Notes: generated by a model from the sequence alone, not told the origin. A stretch of DNA of 34,137 nt from Gammaproteobacteria bacterium (GCA_019634245.1 JAHQVR010000022.1:1-34137); one strand, 5' to 3'; shown: positions 1-8,387, counted from the stretch's first letter. Made by a program: numbers and translations.

Positions 1-126
1 AAGCCCGAACCTAAGCCCGAACCTAAGCCCGAACCTAAGCCCGAACCTAAGCCCGAACCTAAGCCCGAACCTAAGCCCGAACCTAAGCCCGAACCTAAGC
101 CCGAACCTAAGCCCGAACCTAAGCCC
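1..126 (+). repeat. 12-bp tandem repeat coding for KPEP
   Basis: The unit AAGCCCGAACCT is repeated about ten times without any base change and runs off the left edge of the window. The last copy decays to AAGCCCGATTCG. The unit length is a multiple of three, so a change in copy number would lengthen or shorten the TonB linker without breaking the frame. Perfect identity at third codon positions suggests recent expansion by slippage or recombination. Confidence 0.95.
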
Positions 127-534
127 GATTCGAGCGATTCATCGCAGTTGATGCAGATCACACCTGCTGGATCTAGTGAGGCTGAGACTTCACAAAAAAT
201 AGAGGACGTGCAATCTCCTACCGCCACTACGCAAGAGATACAGGCACTGACAACGGACTATCGAGTAGCTTTACAAAGTTGGATTGCCGGACACTTGAAT
301 TACCCGACCCGTGCCAAGCGACGTAAGCAGCAAGGGGTTGTTATCGTGCGCTTTTCGGTAAATGAACATGGAGAAATAAATGATCTAGCGGTTCGCAAGA
401 CCTCAGGTGTGGCCCTGTTGGACCAAGCTGCGTTGGATTCGGTCCGTGCATCATCACCGGCGCCTGAACCTCCTGCGGCGTTGCTCTCACCGCTTTTTGC
501 CACGGAAGTTCCCGTCTCTTTCACATTGCGCTGA
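1..534 (+). CDS. TonB-family energy transducer, C-terminal part (5' end outside window)
   Basis: The reading frame is open from base 1, so the gene starts upstream. The first 120 bases encode ten Lys-Pro-Glu-Pro units. This is the extended Pro/charged linker that TonB proteins use to span the periplasm. After a Ser/Thr-rich stretch comes a TonB C-terminal domain of about 90 residues (YPTRAKRRKQQGVVIVRF, then a VRKTSG strand-turn and the closing VPVSFTLR strand). TonB couples the proton-motive force, through ExbB/ExbD, to outer-membrane receptors. No exbB or exbD is visible in the window, so the partner genes, if adjacent, lie upstream. The family call is secure from the C-terminal domain. Whether this is the main TonB or a specialised paralogue cannot be told. 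Confidence 0.85.
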   Translation, partial: KPEPKPEPKPEPKPEPKPEPKPEPKPEPKPEPKPEPKPEPKPDSSDSSQLMQITPAGSSEAETSQKIEDVQSPTATTQEIQALTTDYRVALQSWIAGHLNYPTRAKRRKQQGVVIVRFSVNEHGEINDLAVRKTSGVALLDQAALDSVRASSPAPEPPAALLSPLFATEVPVSFTLR

Positions 535-626
535 AAATCAAGTCTTCCGATTTTCATTAAAATACCCCTAATTAAAAGAATTTGAGTAGTATTCGCTCGC
601 AATTCACTGAATCACACGAGTTTTCA

Positions 627-1151
627 ATGCTTCATCAGCGCAGACTTCTATTGCCCATAGTGGCAATGGCCATTGTAATCGTTGCATCCAATATATTGGT
701 CAGCATTCCGATAAACGATCTATGGACCTGGGGTGCGTTTACTTTTCCTTTTGCATTCCTGATAACTGATTTAACGAATCGATATTGGGGAGCAGGAGAT
801 GCTCGAAAAGTAGTATTTGTGGGTTTCGCAGTGGGTGTGCTGGCATCTTTCTACCTCGCTGAACCACGCATTGCACTAGCCTCTGGAGTTGCTTTCATAA
901 CCGCACAACTCGTCGATGTATCTGTGTTTGACAAACTAAGGAACACGCAGTGGTGGATAGCGCCGTTTGCCTCTTCCGTTATAGGCACCATACTAGATAC
1001 CTGGTTGTTCTTTTTCCTCGCGTTCGCTGGAACAGGTGCAGTGTGGTATGGCTGGGCTGTAGGCGATTTATTGGTGAAACTTGCAGTGGCTCTTTTCGCT
1101 CTATTGCCTTATGGGGTTTGGATATACACTCACAAAGAAAAGGCGGCTTGA
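627..1151 (+). CDS. VUT-family transporter (queuosine precursor type)
   Basis: A 174-residue polytopic inner-membrane protein with five or six hydrophobic helices. It carries the family's typical pattern: an N-terminal helix ending in SNILVSIP, then FPFAFLITDLTNRYWG, in which Asp and Asn follow a Phe/Pro-rich helix. This matches the VUT (PF02592, YhhQ-like) family, whose characterised members import queuosine precursors such as preQ0 or preQ1. It is shorter than E. coli YhhQ. The ATG at 627 is preferred; a farther upstream frame start at 582 would add 15 polar residues before the first helix. No queuosine genes are next to it, so the substrate is family-based inference. Confidence 0.8.
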   Translation: MLHQRRLLLPIVAMAIVIVASNILVSIPINDLWTWGAFTFPFAFLITDLTNRYWGAGDARKVVFVGFAVGVLASFYLAEPRIALASGVAFITAQLVDVSVFDKLRNTQWWIAPFASSVIGTILDTWLFFFLAFAGTGAVWYGWAVGDLLVKLAVALFALLPYGVWIYTHKEKAA

Positions 1152-1208
1152 CCGTGAAATAGCGGATTCGAAGTTTTGTTTTCTGCTAAGCGACAAATGG
1201 GCGATGTT

Positions 1209-1240
1209 AGCGAGTCGATAGATTCCTTAATCGACTCGCT
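1209..1240. terminator. Perfect 11-bp stem-loop between convergent genes
   Basis: AGCGAGTCGAT at 1209-1219 is exactly complementary to ATCGACTCGCT at 1230-1240, with a ten-base loop. A second small dyad (AGGCTTCAGCCT, 1249-1260) follows. It lies between the ends of the VUT transporter and the response regulator, where a bidirectional terminator is expected. Neither side has a clear T-run, so it is not a textbook intrinsic terminator. It may instead protect mRNA 3' ends. Confidence 0.5.
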
Positions 1241-1284
1241 GTCATTGTAGGCTTCAGCCTGCGGCTAAGCGATTTATTAAAAAC

Positions 1285-1950
1285 CTACTGGTCGTAGTTA
1301 TATTGGTTGAGCAGGCCCTGAGTGTGCGCCTCACGTACACACGAAGTGCGGTTTTTTACAGCGAGCAATTTAAATAATTGCGACGTGTGATACTTAACGG
1401 TGGCTTCGCTGATTCCTATAATCTGCGAAATTTGTTTGTTGGAATTACCAGCGGCCATCAGCCTTAACACTTGCAATTGTTTTTCACCGGGTTTGCGTTT
1501 TTGCATAACGTTATTTGTTACGCATGGCACGCGAAGTGTGCTTGGGTAAGGTTCAAAACCCATAAATTTGTCAGGAAAGAACCGACCGCCGTTGAGAATT
1601 TTCTTTAGGCCAGCAATCATTTCGACACCCGGTAAGGCTTTACGTATATACCCGGCTGCACCTTGATCGTAAGCCGCCTTGATGGTCTTATCATCGCTGA
1701 CACCGCTGATGATGACGGTTGGATAGGATAGATGTCGATTTTGTAAAGCCGATAGTAAACCCAGCCCATCAATTCCGGGCATGAGTAGGTCAGTCAGGAC
1801 CAAATCGAATCTTTTGCCTTCGTCTACGACTGCCAGCGCGTGCTGGGTGGAATAACACGCTGTGACGTTCACATCCGGGTGAAGGTCCTTAAGCATGACC
1901 TTCATTGCGTCTGCTACCAGACGATGATCTTCTACCAGAAGTATTTCCAT
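1285..1950 (-). CDS. NarL/FixJ-type response regulator with LuxR HTH
   Basis: A 221-residue two-domain regulator. The receiver domain (about 1-120) has the acidic pair E7/D8, the phospho-acceptor D54 in DLVLTDLLMPG, the switch Ser in VIISGVSDD and the conserved Lys in GYIRKALP. The C-terminal domain (about 150-215) is a LuxR-type helix-turn-helix (GNSNKQISQIIGISEATVKYH). Such proteins bind DNA as dimers when phosphorylated by a sensor kinase. No histidine kinase is encoded nearby, so it is an orphan here. AGGAG stands about ten bases before the ATG at 1950 and supports that start. It diverges from the PAS-GGDEF-EAL gene across a 678-bp gap; whether it controls that gene is unknown. Confidence 0.93.
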   Translation of the reverse strand: MEILLVEDHRLVADAMKVMLKDLHPDVNVTACYSTQHALAVVDEGKRFDLVLTDLLMPGIDGLGLLSALQNRHLSYPTVIISGVSDDKTIKAAYDQGAAGYIRKALPGVEMIAGLKKILNGGRFFPDKFMGFEPYPSTLRVPCVTNNVMQKRKPGEKQLQVLRLMAAGNSNKQISQIIGISEATVKYHTSQLFKLLAVKNRTSCVREAHTQGLLNQYNYDQ

Positions 1951-2237
1951 GGTTGTCGGTCTCCTAAAAACGGTCGATACCTGAGCTGGTTCTTCACTAA
2001 TCCGAGCGTTCAGTACCTAGAGTAATTACAAATAAGCAACCGAACCTTTTGGATCGGCTACGGTAACCTTTAGAGTAGGATCGTCTCCTAACAACCACTT
2101 GTCTATTACCCAAAAGGGTGAATAGTGTACTTTTGTCAACCTACGTTGCGCAAGAGTTACATTTATTCACGAAACTTTTTGATTGAAAAATGTGCTCAGG
2201 CGGGCGAATTGTTTGCATCAAACGCCGAAATTATCAG

Positions 2238-2261
2238 TTATTGATGAAATCGTATCAATAA
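2238..2261. promoter_or_regulatory. Operator-like inverted repeat
   Basis: TTATTGAT and ATCAATAA form a perfect 8-bp dyad with an 8-base spacer, in the long AT-rich gap between the divergent response regulator and GGDEF/EAL genes (1951-2628). The size and spacing fit a dimeric DNA-binding protein site. No matching regulator is identified. The rest of this gap holds the paired GGGTCGGACCC motifs at 2347-2372 and no convincing gene. Confidence 0.3.
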
Positions 2262-2346
2262 TGTGTTGTTAATCGTTTCACTCCTTAGTGTGAAAAATAG
2301 CTGTGCAATTTCGAGCGATGACACCACTATTCCCTCCCGTTCCGTC

Positions 2347-2372
2347 GGGTCGGACCCTAAGGGGTCGGACCA
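2347..2372 (+). repeat. Paired GGGTCGGACCC palindromes, cluster 1
   Basis: Two copies of the palindromic core lie head to tail: GGGTCGGACCC at 2347-2357, and GGGTCGGACCA at 2362-2372, which deviates only at the last base. Their starts are 15 bases apart. The same core recurs in two other intergenic places in this window, which marks it as a dispersed repeat of REP type rather than a local operator. No inverted partner was found near this cluster. Confidence 0.75.
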
Positions 2373-2628
2373 CGGCGTGCACCATCATGGATCAATCGTC
2401 CAATCAGTAAGAAGTGATAAGCATTTGCAGGGATTAATAGGGGTCTGTTCAAAGCCGATTGAATTCGTTTTTAACTGGATTGAATAGGGTGTTAAGCAAC
2501 GACCTTATGGATAGCCATTGTCCACTTCTTCAGTGGGTTTGTTTGTTGGAATGAATAATTCATGTAACGTAAAAAGTTACTTATTTAATTTGCTTGTATT
2601 TAATTCCATCCTTAATCGGACTCCCTCA

Positions 2629-4722
2629 ATGTATGGCAGCAAAAATGCAAGTTACCTAGAACATCTTATCCAGCATGTTTGCCCAGTGGTAGTTATGAAA
2701 CTAAATGACGATGCAGTTCGTTTAACTCAGTACCTCGGACAACTAAAGTTACCTCTGTGGTTGTTTGATGTAAGTACTTTGAGATTTGTTTGGGCTAACA
2801 GTCAAGCATTAGAACTTTGGTCTGCGGCTTCCTTAGAAGAACTTCAGTCTCGAGATATTAGTGAAGGGTTGTCCACTCGTGTTCACCAAAGGCTGAAGCA
2901 ATACAGAGATGATCTAACTCCCGATTCAGAAGCGATAGTGGAACGTTGGACGTTTTATCCCAAGGGTAGCCCAACCACTTACGAATGTATGATCTCTGGT
3001 CTCGATGTAGGCTGGAATAAACCTTTATTAATGGTACATGCGCTTGGTCAGGGCAATGATTCTGATGTAGACACGTTGTACCGAGCCAATGCACTACTGC
3101 ACACATCAGTGTATGTGAGTGTGTATGGACACTCCGGGGAGCTTGACTACGCCAATCCAGCGGCGAGAAACATGTTGGGCGCTGACACTAAAACCCTGTG
3201 TGAGCATTTTGAGAATCCAGAGGATTATTCTGCTGCCATGATGTCGGTTGAGATGTATGGACGAGCATCTGTTGAAGCCCCGGTTAGAGTAGCCAAGGGT
3301 GTTGCTTGGCATCGACTAGCGCTCGAAAGCTGTCCAGATCCAAAAACTGGTACTGCCTCCATATTGGTGAGCGAATTTGACATAACTGAAAAACGTGAAG
3401 CGCAAGAAAAAATTCTGAAACTGGCCTACACAGACAATTTAACTGGTTTATACAATCGTACCTACTTTCTCAATGAGCTTACCAATACAGTTGCCGAATG
3501 CCGAAAAAAGCAGCAAAAGGTGGCCATGTTTTTTATCGATCTGGATCGGTTTAAGTTAATAAATGACTCACTGGGACATAGTGTAGGGGATAGCCTGTTG
3601 GTTGCTGTAGCAAACAGACTGACACGGAGTTTAGGTAGTGAAAAGCTCTTGGCGCGCTTAGGAGGAGATGAGTTTACCGTTTTGATACAAGACTTCAAAA
3701 ACGAATCTGAAGTACTGGCCATGGCTGATGATATCGTCGTTCAAATGTCACAACCATTAAAGGTAAAAGACTACGAGTTGCTGGTCACACCAAGTATAGG
3801 TATTTGTTTGTATCCTGATCACGGCCACAGCGTCAGCGAATTGATGCAGCATGCCGATCTGGCTATGTATAACGCGAAAAGCCGTGGCGGAGGTAGAAGT
3901 GTTTTTCAGCCCGAGATGCAAGCAAATATTAAGCAACGATTACGCGTAGAAACAGAGCTCCGCAAAGGCCTTCAGAATCGAGAGTTGGTGTTGTTTTACC
4001 AACCGAAAATGAATTGTCAAACGGGGAAAGTAACGGGTGTTGAGGCATTGGTTCGTTGGAATCATCCAGATCGGGGGTTAGTAATGCCTATGGAATTCAT
4101 ACCGATCGCCGAAGAGTGTGGGCTTGTAGGGCAGATTACAGACTTTGTCTTAAATGAAGCCTTGTGTCAGCAGCAGTTGTGGTCGATGAGCGGGCTGGAC
4201 TTGTCGATGGCAGTTAATATTTCTCCTCGCGATTTTAAAGCAGGTAATCTTGTAGAGAAACTGGACGCAGCTTTACGCAAATCAGGGTGCAATCCTTCTA
4301 AAATAGAATTGGAGATTACCGAATCCATGCTCATGGCTGAAAGTGGGGAAGTAAAGTCCACATTAACAGAGATTAAAAAACTCGGTTTGAAGCTCAGTAT
4401 TGATGATTTTGGAACCGGATACAGTAATTTAGCCTATCTTCAAAAATTTCCATTAGACAGTCTGAAGATCGACCGATCATTTCTGCTGGATGAGGAACAT
4501 CGTGCTGTATTGGAAATGATTATTGGTATGGGTAAAATGCTGTCATTAACATTGGTTGCTGAAGGTGTGGAGTCTCCTGACCAATGGATCTGGTTAAAAG
4601 AAATGGGGTGCCACGAGGCCCAAGGGTATCTCTTTAGCAAACCTATAGACAAAATGCAGATGTTTAGATTCGCCTTAGAACATCAGGAAGGATTACCAGC
4701 ATTGTCGAATCTAGCTGCATAA
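2629..4722 (+). CDS. PAS-PAS-GGDEF-EAL cyclic-di-GMP turnover protein
   Basis: About 697 residues from the ATG at 2629; an ATG at 2695 and upstream starts at 2518 (TTG) and 2551 are possible, and no ribosome site decides. No membrane segment is visible, so the protein is probably cytoplasmic. Two PAS-like domains (about 33-110 and 150-255) lead to a GGDEF domain with an intact GGDEF at about 345-349, and then an EAL domain. The EAL domain keeps every hallmark: EALVRW (472), NISPRDF, ELEITES, DDFGTGYS, KIDRSF, AEGVES and QGYLFSKP. It should therefore be an active phosphodiesterase. The RxxD inhibitory site expected just before GGDEF is absent (Gly and Lys at those positions), so product inhibition of the cyclase is unlikely. 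The signal sensed is not evident. Confidence 0.93.
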   Translation: MYGSKNASYLEHLIQHVCPVVVMKLNDDAVRLTQYLGQLKLPLWLFDVSTLRFVWANSQALELWSAASLEELQSRDISEGLSTRVHQRLKQYRDDLTPDSEAIVERWTFYPKGSPTTYECMISGLDVGWNKPLLMVHALGQGNDSDVDTLYRANALLHTSVYVSVYGHSGELDYANPAARNMLGADTKTLCEHFENPEDYSAAMMSVEMYGRASVEAPVRVAKGVAWHRLALESCPDPKTGTASILVSEFDITEKREAQEKILKLAYTDNLTGLYNRTYFLNELTNTVAECRKKQQKVAMFFIDLDRFKLINDSLGHSVGDSLLVAVANRLTRSLGSEKLLARLGGDEFTVLIQDFKNESEVLAMADDIVVQMSQPLKVKDYELLVTPSIGICLYPDHGHSVSELMQHADLAMYNAKSRGGGRSVFQPEMQANIKQRLRVETELRKGLQNRELVLFYQPKMNCQTGKVTGVEALVRWNHPDRGLVMPMEFIPIAEECGLVGQITDFVLNEALCQQQLWSMSGLDLSMAVNISPRDFKAGNLVEKLDAALRKSGCNPSKIELEITESMLMAESGEVKSTLTEIKKLGLKLSIDDFGTGYSNLAYLQKFPLDSLKIDRSFLLDEEHRAVLEMIIGMGKMLSLTLVAEGVESPDQWIWLKEMGCHEAQGYLFSKPIDKMQMFRFALEHQEGLPALSNLAA

Positions 4723-4742
4723 TAGAATCTGCCGTTGTTTGA

Positions 4743-5876
4743 TTAGCGCATATCCAACCAAACTTCGGCAGGTAGTGCTTCCTGTTCGGCAGGCAATGTG
4801 TAGGTACCTGGTTCCCAGGTATTTTCAAGAAGAAGTGGAACCAGCATCATACATTCTGCAAATAAAAACTCGACGATTTCATCCGGCACGCTCGCACTAG
4901 TAAAGTTGACCGGAAATCCATTATTGACTAAGTACAAAGTGCGCTGGTCACGTAGTTTATATTCAATGATGTGTGGGTGAATCTGAGTGCTAGTCGAGCA
5001 GTTAGATTCTAGATACGGTAATTCAATTTCGTGGTTCTTCGACGCACCACTGGCAAGCACGCAGCGATGCGGAAGTTGATCCATGAGTCGAGAATCTATG
5101 GAGCATTGTCCACTTGCGCCCACAACGATGGCCGGTGGTAGTTCCAATACGTTGCCACGATTCGGTAAAAAACCATCAACCGCAGCTTCCACCAAACTAA
5201 CGACATCTGTATCGCGAACTGCAACACTCATTCCTTTGTTCTTAAGTGATTGTGCGACTCCTTTTCCCACCCATCCATAGCCACAGACAAGTGCAGGTCG
5301 TCCCACGAACGCGTAGCCAACTTCGCGCATAATAGTATCCAAGGCGGCAACCACTGCCTCGCCCACCAATTTTCCTTCGATTTCTTTAAGTCTTGTTTGC
5401 GCCACGTTAAATTGAGGGATGCTTAGGTTCGGAAGTGCTTCTGCAACCCAAACACCCTGCTTAGTTATCTCCAAAGCGCCTATGAAGACTCCATCGCATA
5501 TGTTGTTGGGAGTATGTAAAGCTTTAATTCCGTACCCTCCAACTTCATGTAAAATTAGCTTATGATCTTCATTTTTTGCTTTTTCGATACGCCGCTTAAG
5601 AGTTTTTAGGACAATAGATTCTAGTTCTTTATACGAAGGCGTAATTACCTCTATTCCCAGAGATCGCAGCTCATCAATCGATGCCTGATTTCCCGAATAA
5701 CTAATTCCAATGACAACGTCTATTGGGACGTAGCTGTGCAGCAATTTAAGCAGACGTACAGTATCTGCAAACAGATGTTGAATTACAAACTGTCGAACGT
5801 GTGGGTAGGGTCGTAGTTTCAGCCGCCGAGCGACTTCCCCCAAATAGTCTGGGTGGAAACTATTCTGCGTTTGCAT
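4743..5876 (-). CDS. S-adenosylhomocysteine-hydrolase-fold protein, catalytic residues degenerate
   Basis: A 377-residue protein from the ATG at 5876; a TTG at 5894 is the only longer start. It follows the SAHH layout: an N-terminal region, then a Rossmann segment VCGYGWVGKGVAQSLKNKG matching the NAD-binding GYGDVGKG of adenosylhomocysteinase, and NNGFPVNF near the C-terminus matching the family's GRPVNL region. By eye, the catalytic blocks are altered: HEVGGYG stands where SAHH has DDGGDLT, GALEITKQG where it has GVTEETTTG, and TRLKEIEGK where it has TKSKFDN. Most acid/base residues are therefore missing. It probably binds NAD(H) but is unlikely to hydrolyse SAH. It overlaps the end of the methyltransferase gene by 17 bases, which implies translational coupling and a shared pathway. 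The function is unknown. Confidence 0.75.
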   Translation of the reverse strand: MQTQNSFHPDYLGEVARRLKLRPYPHVRQFVIQHLFADTVRLLKLLHSYVPIDVVIGISYSGNQASIDELRSLGIEVITPSYKELESIVLKTLKRRIEKAKNEDHKLILHEVGGYGIKALHTPNNICDGVFIGALEITKQGVWVAEALPNLSIPQFNVAQTRLKEIEGKLVGEAVVAALDTIMREVGYAFVGRPALVCGYGWVGKGVAQSLKNKGMSVAVRDTDVVSLVEAAVDGFLPNRGNVLELPPAIVVGASGQCSIDSRLMDQLPHRCVLASGASKNHEIELPYLESNCSTSTQIHPHIIEYKLRDQRTLYLVNNGFPVNFTSASVPDEIVEFLFAECMMLVPLLLENTWEPGTYTLPAEQEALPAEVWLDMR

Positions 5877-6744
5877 GTTGTCGTGCTCTGGCAACTACCA
5901 GAAAATCGTTCGACCAATGCTTCAGGATAGGTAATTTACCCAATGTGTTGGATAGAAACAGGTCGGTTGGTTTAAGAAAATCTTTTTCAAAAGTTTGGCT
6001 ACGCAGATGCATAAATAGACGTTCGTATTTACTGTGAGACGCGTATTTTTTGGATAGCATCGGCAAGTAAGGAAAGACCGACAGGTAGCCAAGGCCCTGA
6101 ACGCTATGAACAGAGAAATGTTTTGTTAGCGAGGCGAGCCACTCTTTTTGAGTTAATCGAATTTTATGCTCAGGGTAGTGAAGATGTGAAAGCTTTAGTC
6201 GGTCTAGTCGATACATTTGCGGAAGCGTAATCACGACCCATGAATCCTTGGGTGTGCAACGGGCAATATTCGACATAATGTCTTCCAGTTCTCCCACATC
6301 ATCGGTGAGGTGCTCCAGTACATCCAATATCATAATTGCGTCGTGATTGGCTTGCATCGCAGCCGCTACAGACGAATAGTCGAACAGATCGACCACGGCA
6401 TCGGGAGCGAAGGCCTCCTCATAATCAATGCCGTAGTACTGATTATCAGGTACCAGTATGTCCAGAAAGGACTTTGCCACTTGGAGTCCACATCCAACAT
6501 CAAGGAGTTTTGGTGAGGCGCCGCAGTATTTCTTAATAGCACTTCCAACCATATGGAACTTCACGTAATTAAATAGATTGTTTTCTTTTGTATCGAACAG
6601 GCGATTTACTAAGTAATCTGACCTGATCTGGGTGGGTTGGGGTGCGATAGGATCATGACATTCTGCAATTGGATTTTGTGATTCCGCGAATGTTGTCGGA
6701 TGTTTAATTTTGATCGTGCGATCTAGCAATTGATCTTCGGACAT
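5860..6744 (-). CDS. Class I SAM-dependent methyltransferase
   Basis: A 294-residue protein with a Rossmann methyltransferase core. Motif I is LLDVGCG (about 80-86), the acidic residue that binds the SAM ribose is in YYGIDYEE (about D108), and ILDVLEHL (about 139-146) is the motif IV/post-I signature of Methyltransf_11/23-type enzymes. The first 60 residues form an extra N-terminal segment. The C-terminal third, with LSHLHYPEHKIRLTQKEW, is of the kind seen in lipid or polyketide-type small-molecule methyltransferases. AGAGG sits five bases before the ATG at 6744. The gene is the promoter-proximal member of a two-gene unit with the SAHH-like gene. The substrate cannot be predicted. Confidence 0.85.
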   Translation of the reverse strand: MSEDQLLDRTIKIKHPTTFAESQNPIAECHDPIAPQPTQIRSDYLVNRLFDTKENNLFNYVKFHMVGSAIKKYCGASPKLLDVGCGLQVAKSFLDILVPDNQYYGIDYEEAFAPDAVVDLFDYSSVAAAMQANHDAIMILDVLEHLTDDVGELEDIMSNIARCTPKDSWVVITLPQMYRLDRLKLSHLHYPEHKIRLTQKEWLASLTKHFSVHSVQGLGYLSVFPYLPMLSKKYASHSKYERLFMHLRSQTFEKDFLKPTDLFLSNTLGKLPILKHWSNDFLVVARARQHANAE

Positions 6745-6953
6745 TTTTGCCTCTTGTAAATTATGATTATTTGTTAGAAATCTTATTAATTAAAAAATTT
6801 CTAGTTCTCACCACACTGCACTTAAATACAAAAAACGAAATCAACCAACCAGCTCAACTCAATGAAGGCGCTGTTCGCTCGTAACGTCCCATCGGTAGTC
6901 GATGTGACTGTTGATAGAAATAAATCATTAGTAACGGTTATTTGTTGAGGACT

Positions 6954-6973
6954 AAAAGTGACTCAGCACTTTT
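6954..6973. other. Stem-loop in the 429-bp gap 6745-7173
   Basis: AAAAGTG (6954-6960) and CACTTTT (6967-6973) form a 7-bp stem with a six-base loop. It lies upstream of the methyltransferase gene and downstream of the DUF3429 gene, both on the minus strand. It may terminate or attenuate DUF3429 transcription, although the T-run is only four bases long. No gene was recognised in the rest of this gap. Confidence 0.35.
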
Positions 6974-7173
6974 GACGGAGTGTGTGAAAAATCTATCACC
7001 GCTGTGACGGGCTAATATGTGCGGAAACTCACTGACGAACCCTGGGTAGGAGTGGGCTAGGGGCTATGTAAAGGATGAAGTGATCACTTACAACTGATGT
7101 CAAGGCTGTTTAATCCGGTTTGTGACATTGCTGTAGTTGTCGCTGTGCGTTGTTTTGTAGGTTGTAGTTGATG

Positions 7174-7641
7174 TTATGCGGTTACTTGGTAAACGACTCT
7201 TCCCACCAATGCGATTAACAACGTAACAATAACACCGGCAGTTAAGATAACTCTTAGTCGAGCATACCAACGAGGAAACACCTTGCTGTTAACTGAATCG
7301 ACATCAAGAAAATACTGCAATGCAAAGCCAGCAACTAGCACGGCTAAACACATGACAGGTGGCAACAGAAGGCTGATCCAAGCGATCAAAGAGGGCACTA
7401 TCGCCCAAGTCATCCCGGCCCAATCACCTACTCTTGCCTTGACGTTTAAACGAGCTCCCCAGCTCGCGCCACCGAGAAAACTCAAGATTACCGCGCCATA
7501 GACAGCTAGGGACTGGGCGGCATAGTGCTGGTACGGGTCGATCGAGAACAGGCTTATGAGAGAGCTGGCCAAAAACGGCAGAAGACCCAGTAGGCCAAGA
7601 GTCAGAGGAACTTTGGGTATTTTGGAGTTTTTCGCTGCCAT
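7174..7641 (-). CDS. DUF3429 family inner-membrane protein
   Basis: A 155-residue protein with four or five hydrophobic helices: TLGLLGLLPFLASSL, AVYGAVILSFLGGASWGARL, WAIVPSLIAWISLLLPPVMCLAVLVAGFALQ (cited in parts) and a C-terminal TAGVIVTLLIALVG helix. The YGAVILSFLGGASWG block is the hallmark of DUF3429, a widespread proteobacterial membrane family of unknown function. The length is normal for the family. The gene stands alone, with wide gaps on both sides. The start at 7641 is the only reasonable one, but its ribosome-binding site is weak. Confidence 0.85.
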   Translation of the reverse strand: MAAKNSKIPKVPLTLGLLGLLPFLASSLISLFSIDPYQHYAAQSLAVYGAVILSFLGGASWGARLNVKARVGDWAGMTWAIVPSLIAWISLLLPPVMCLAVLVAGFALQYFLDVDSVNSKVFPRWYARLRVILTAGVIVTLLIALVGRVVYQVTA

Positions 7642-8028
7642 AATTTGTAAATATGTTGCATGACCATCAATTTTGAGATCAGAGTGAAGAAGGGTCTTAC
7701 AGCTCTTTCTGCGACATTTTGAGCAACCCAGAACTATGGTTTACGGTATAGAAAGGCTTAAAAGTCACTATTTTAGTCAAAAGAATAGTCTATTTACTTG
7801 TAATTATGCGTGTAGATCCCTATTCTGGAGATGTGCGTGGGATTGGCCATTAGCACGCCCGATGGTTAATACCTCGGGTTTGATATCCAGTCGCCCTATC
7901 GGTTGCAAGTGTCGCTTTAGGATCATGTCTAGAACTGTTCTCCCGCCTTACTTCTCATCGCTAGCAAGACTGGCTTATTGGCCAGACGATTCGCACAATT
8001 CTTTTTTATTGATAAGGTAATACATTAA
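7642..8028. other. 387-bp gap upstream of the cold-shock gene
   Basis: This stretch separates the divergent DUF3429 and cold-shock genes. Cold-shock genes of the CspA type often have long 5' untranslated leaders, and the length here allows one. I see no clear cold box and no convincing gene. A 94-residue frame within it is Cys/Trp/Arg-rich without family features and is not called. Confidence 0.4.
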
Positions 8029-8232
8029 GTGAGTACTGGAATTGTAAAGTGGTTTGACGCCACAAAAGGGTTTGGGTTTATTGCACCGGATGACGGTGGA
8101 AAAGACGTGTTTGTTCACCACACTTCTATCAACGGTGATGGATACAAAACCCTTGATGAAGGGCAGAAAGTATCGTTTGACGTTGAGCAGGGCCAAAAAG
8201 GTCTGGCAGCAGTCAATGTAAACAAGGAATAA
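8029..8232 (+). CDS. Cold-shock domain protein, CspA family
   Basis: A 67-residue single cold-shock domain with both RNA-binding motifs: RNP1-like KGFGFI (about 13-18) and RNP2-like VFVHH (about 27-31). It opens with the usual [15 protein letters not shown] and ends with the A.NV strand. Such proteins bind single-stranded nucleic acid and melt RNA structure. The start is GTG, with AAGG about eleven bases upstream; no ATG is available in frame before the domain. The gene is monocistronic and ends just before a strong intrinsic terminator. Cold induction is family-based inference. Confidence 0.95.
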   Translation: MSTGIVKWFDATKGFGFIAPDDGGKDVFVHHTSINGDGYKTLDEGQKVSFDVEQGQKGLAAVNVNKE

Positions 8233-8260
8233 CGCGCAGGTTTCTAAATTCCGCAATATA

Positions 8261-8290
8261 AAAAACCCCGCCTCGGCGGGGTTTTTTTTT
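8261..8290 (+). terminator. Strong Rho-independent terminator
   Basis: CCCCGC and GCGGGG (8266-8281) form a GC-only stem around a CTCG tetraloop, followed by nine T and preceded by an A-run. It lies 33 bases after the cold-shock gene stop. The A-run allows it to act on the other strand too, serving anything read leftward past the HMG-CoA lyase gene. Confidence 0.95.
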
Positions 8291-8387
8291 CCCTTGTCCA
8301 CTCGAGTTGACGCAGGGCCACCTCAGGCCATTGAGGTGCCTAGAAATGCGCCGCCGAGATTATTCTCACGATAACAAAGCCAATCCA

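Noticed and set aside
1..126. CRISPR or other direct-repeat array
   Set aside because: The units are contiguous without spacers and code in frame for KPEP in a TonB linker.
2263..2487. 74-residue frame between the response regulator and GGDEF-EAL genes
   Set aside because: It runs through the paired palindromes, has no family features and no good ribosome site.
4743..5876. Genuine adenosylhomocysteinase (ahcY)
   Set aside because: The length is short for the family, and the DDGGD, EET and KFDN catalytic blocks are not conserved; only the NAD-binding region matches well.
7736..8020. 94-residue frame upstream of the cold-shock gene
   Set aside because: Cys/Trp/Arg-rich composition, no recognisable domain and no ribosome site; more likely part of a cold-shock leader or plain intergenic DNA.
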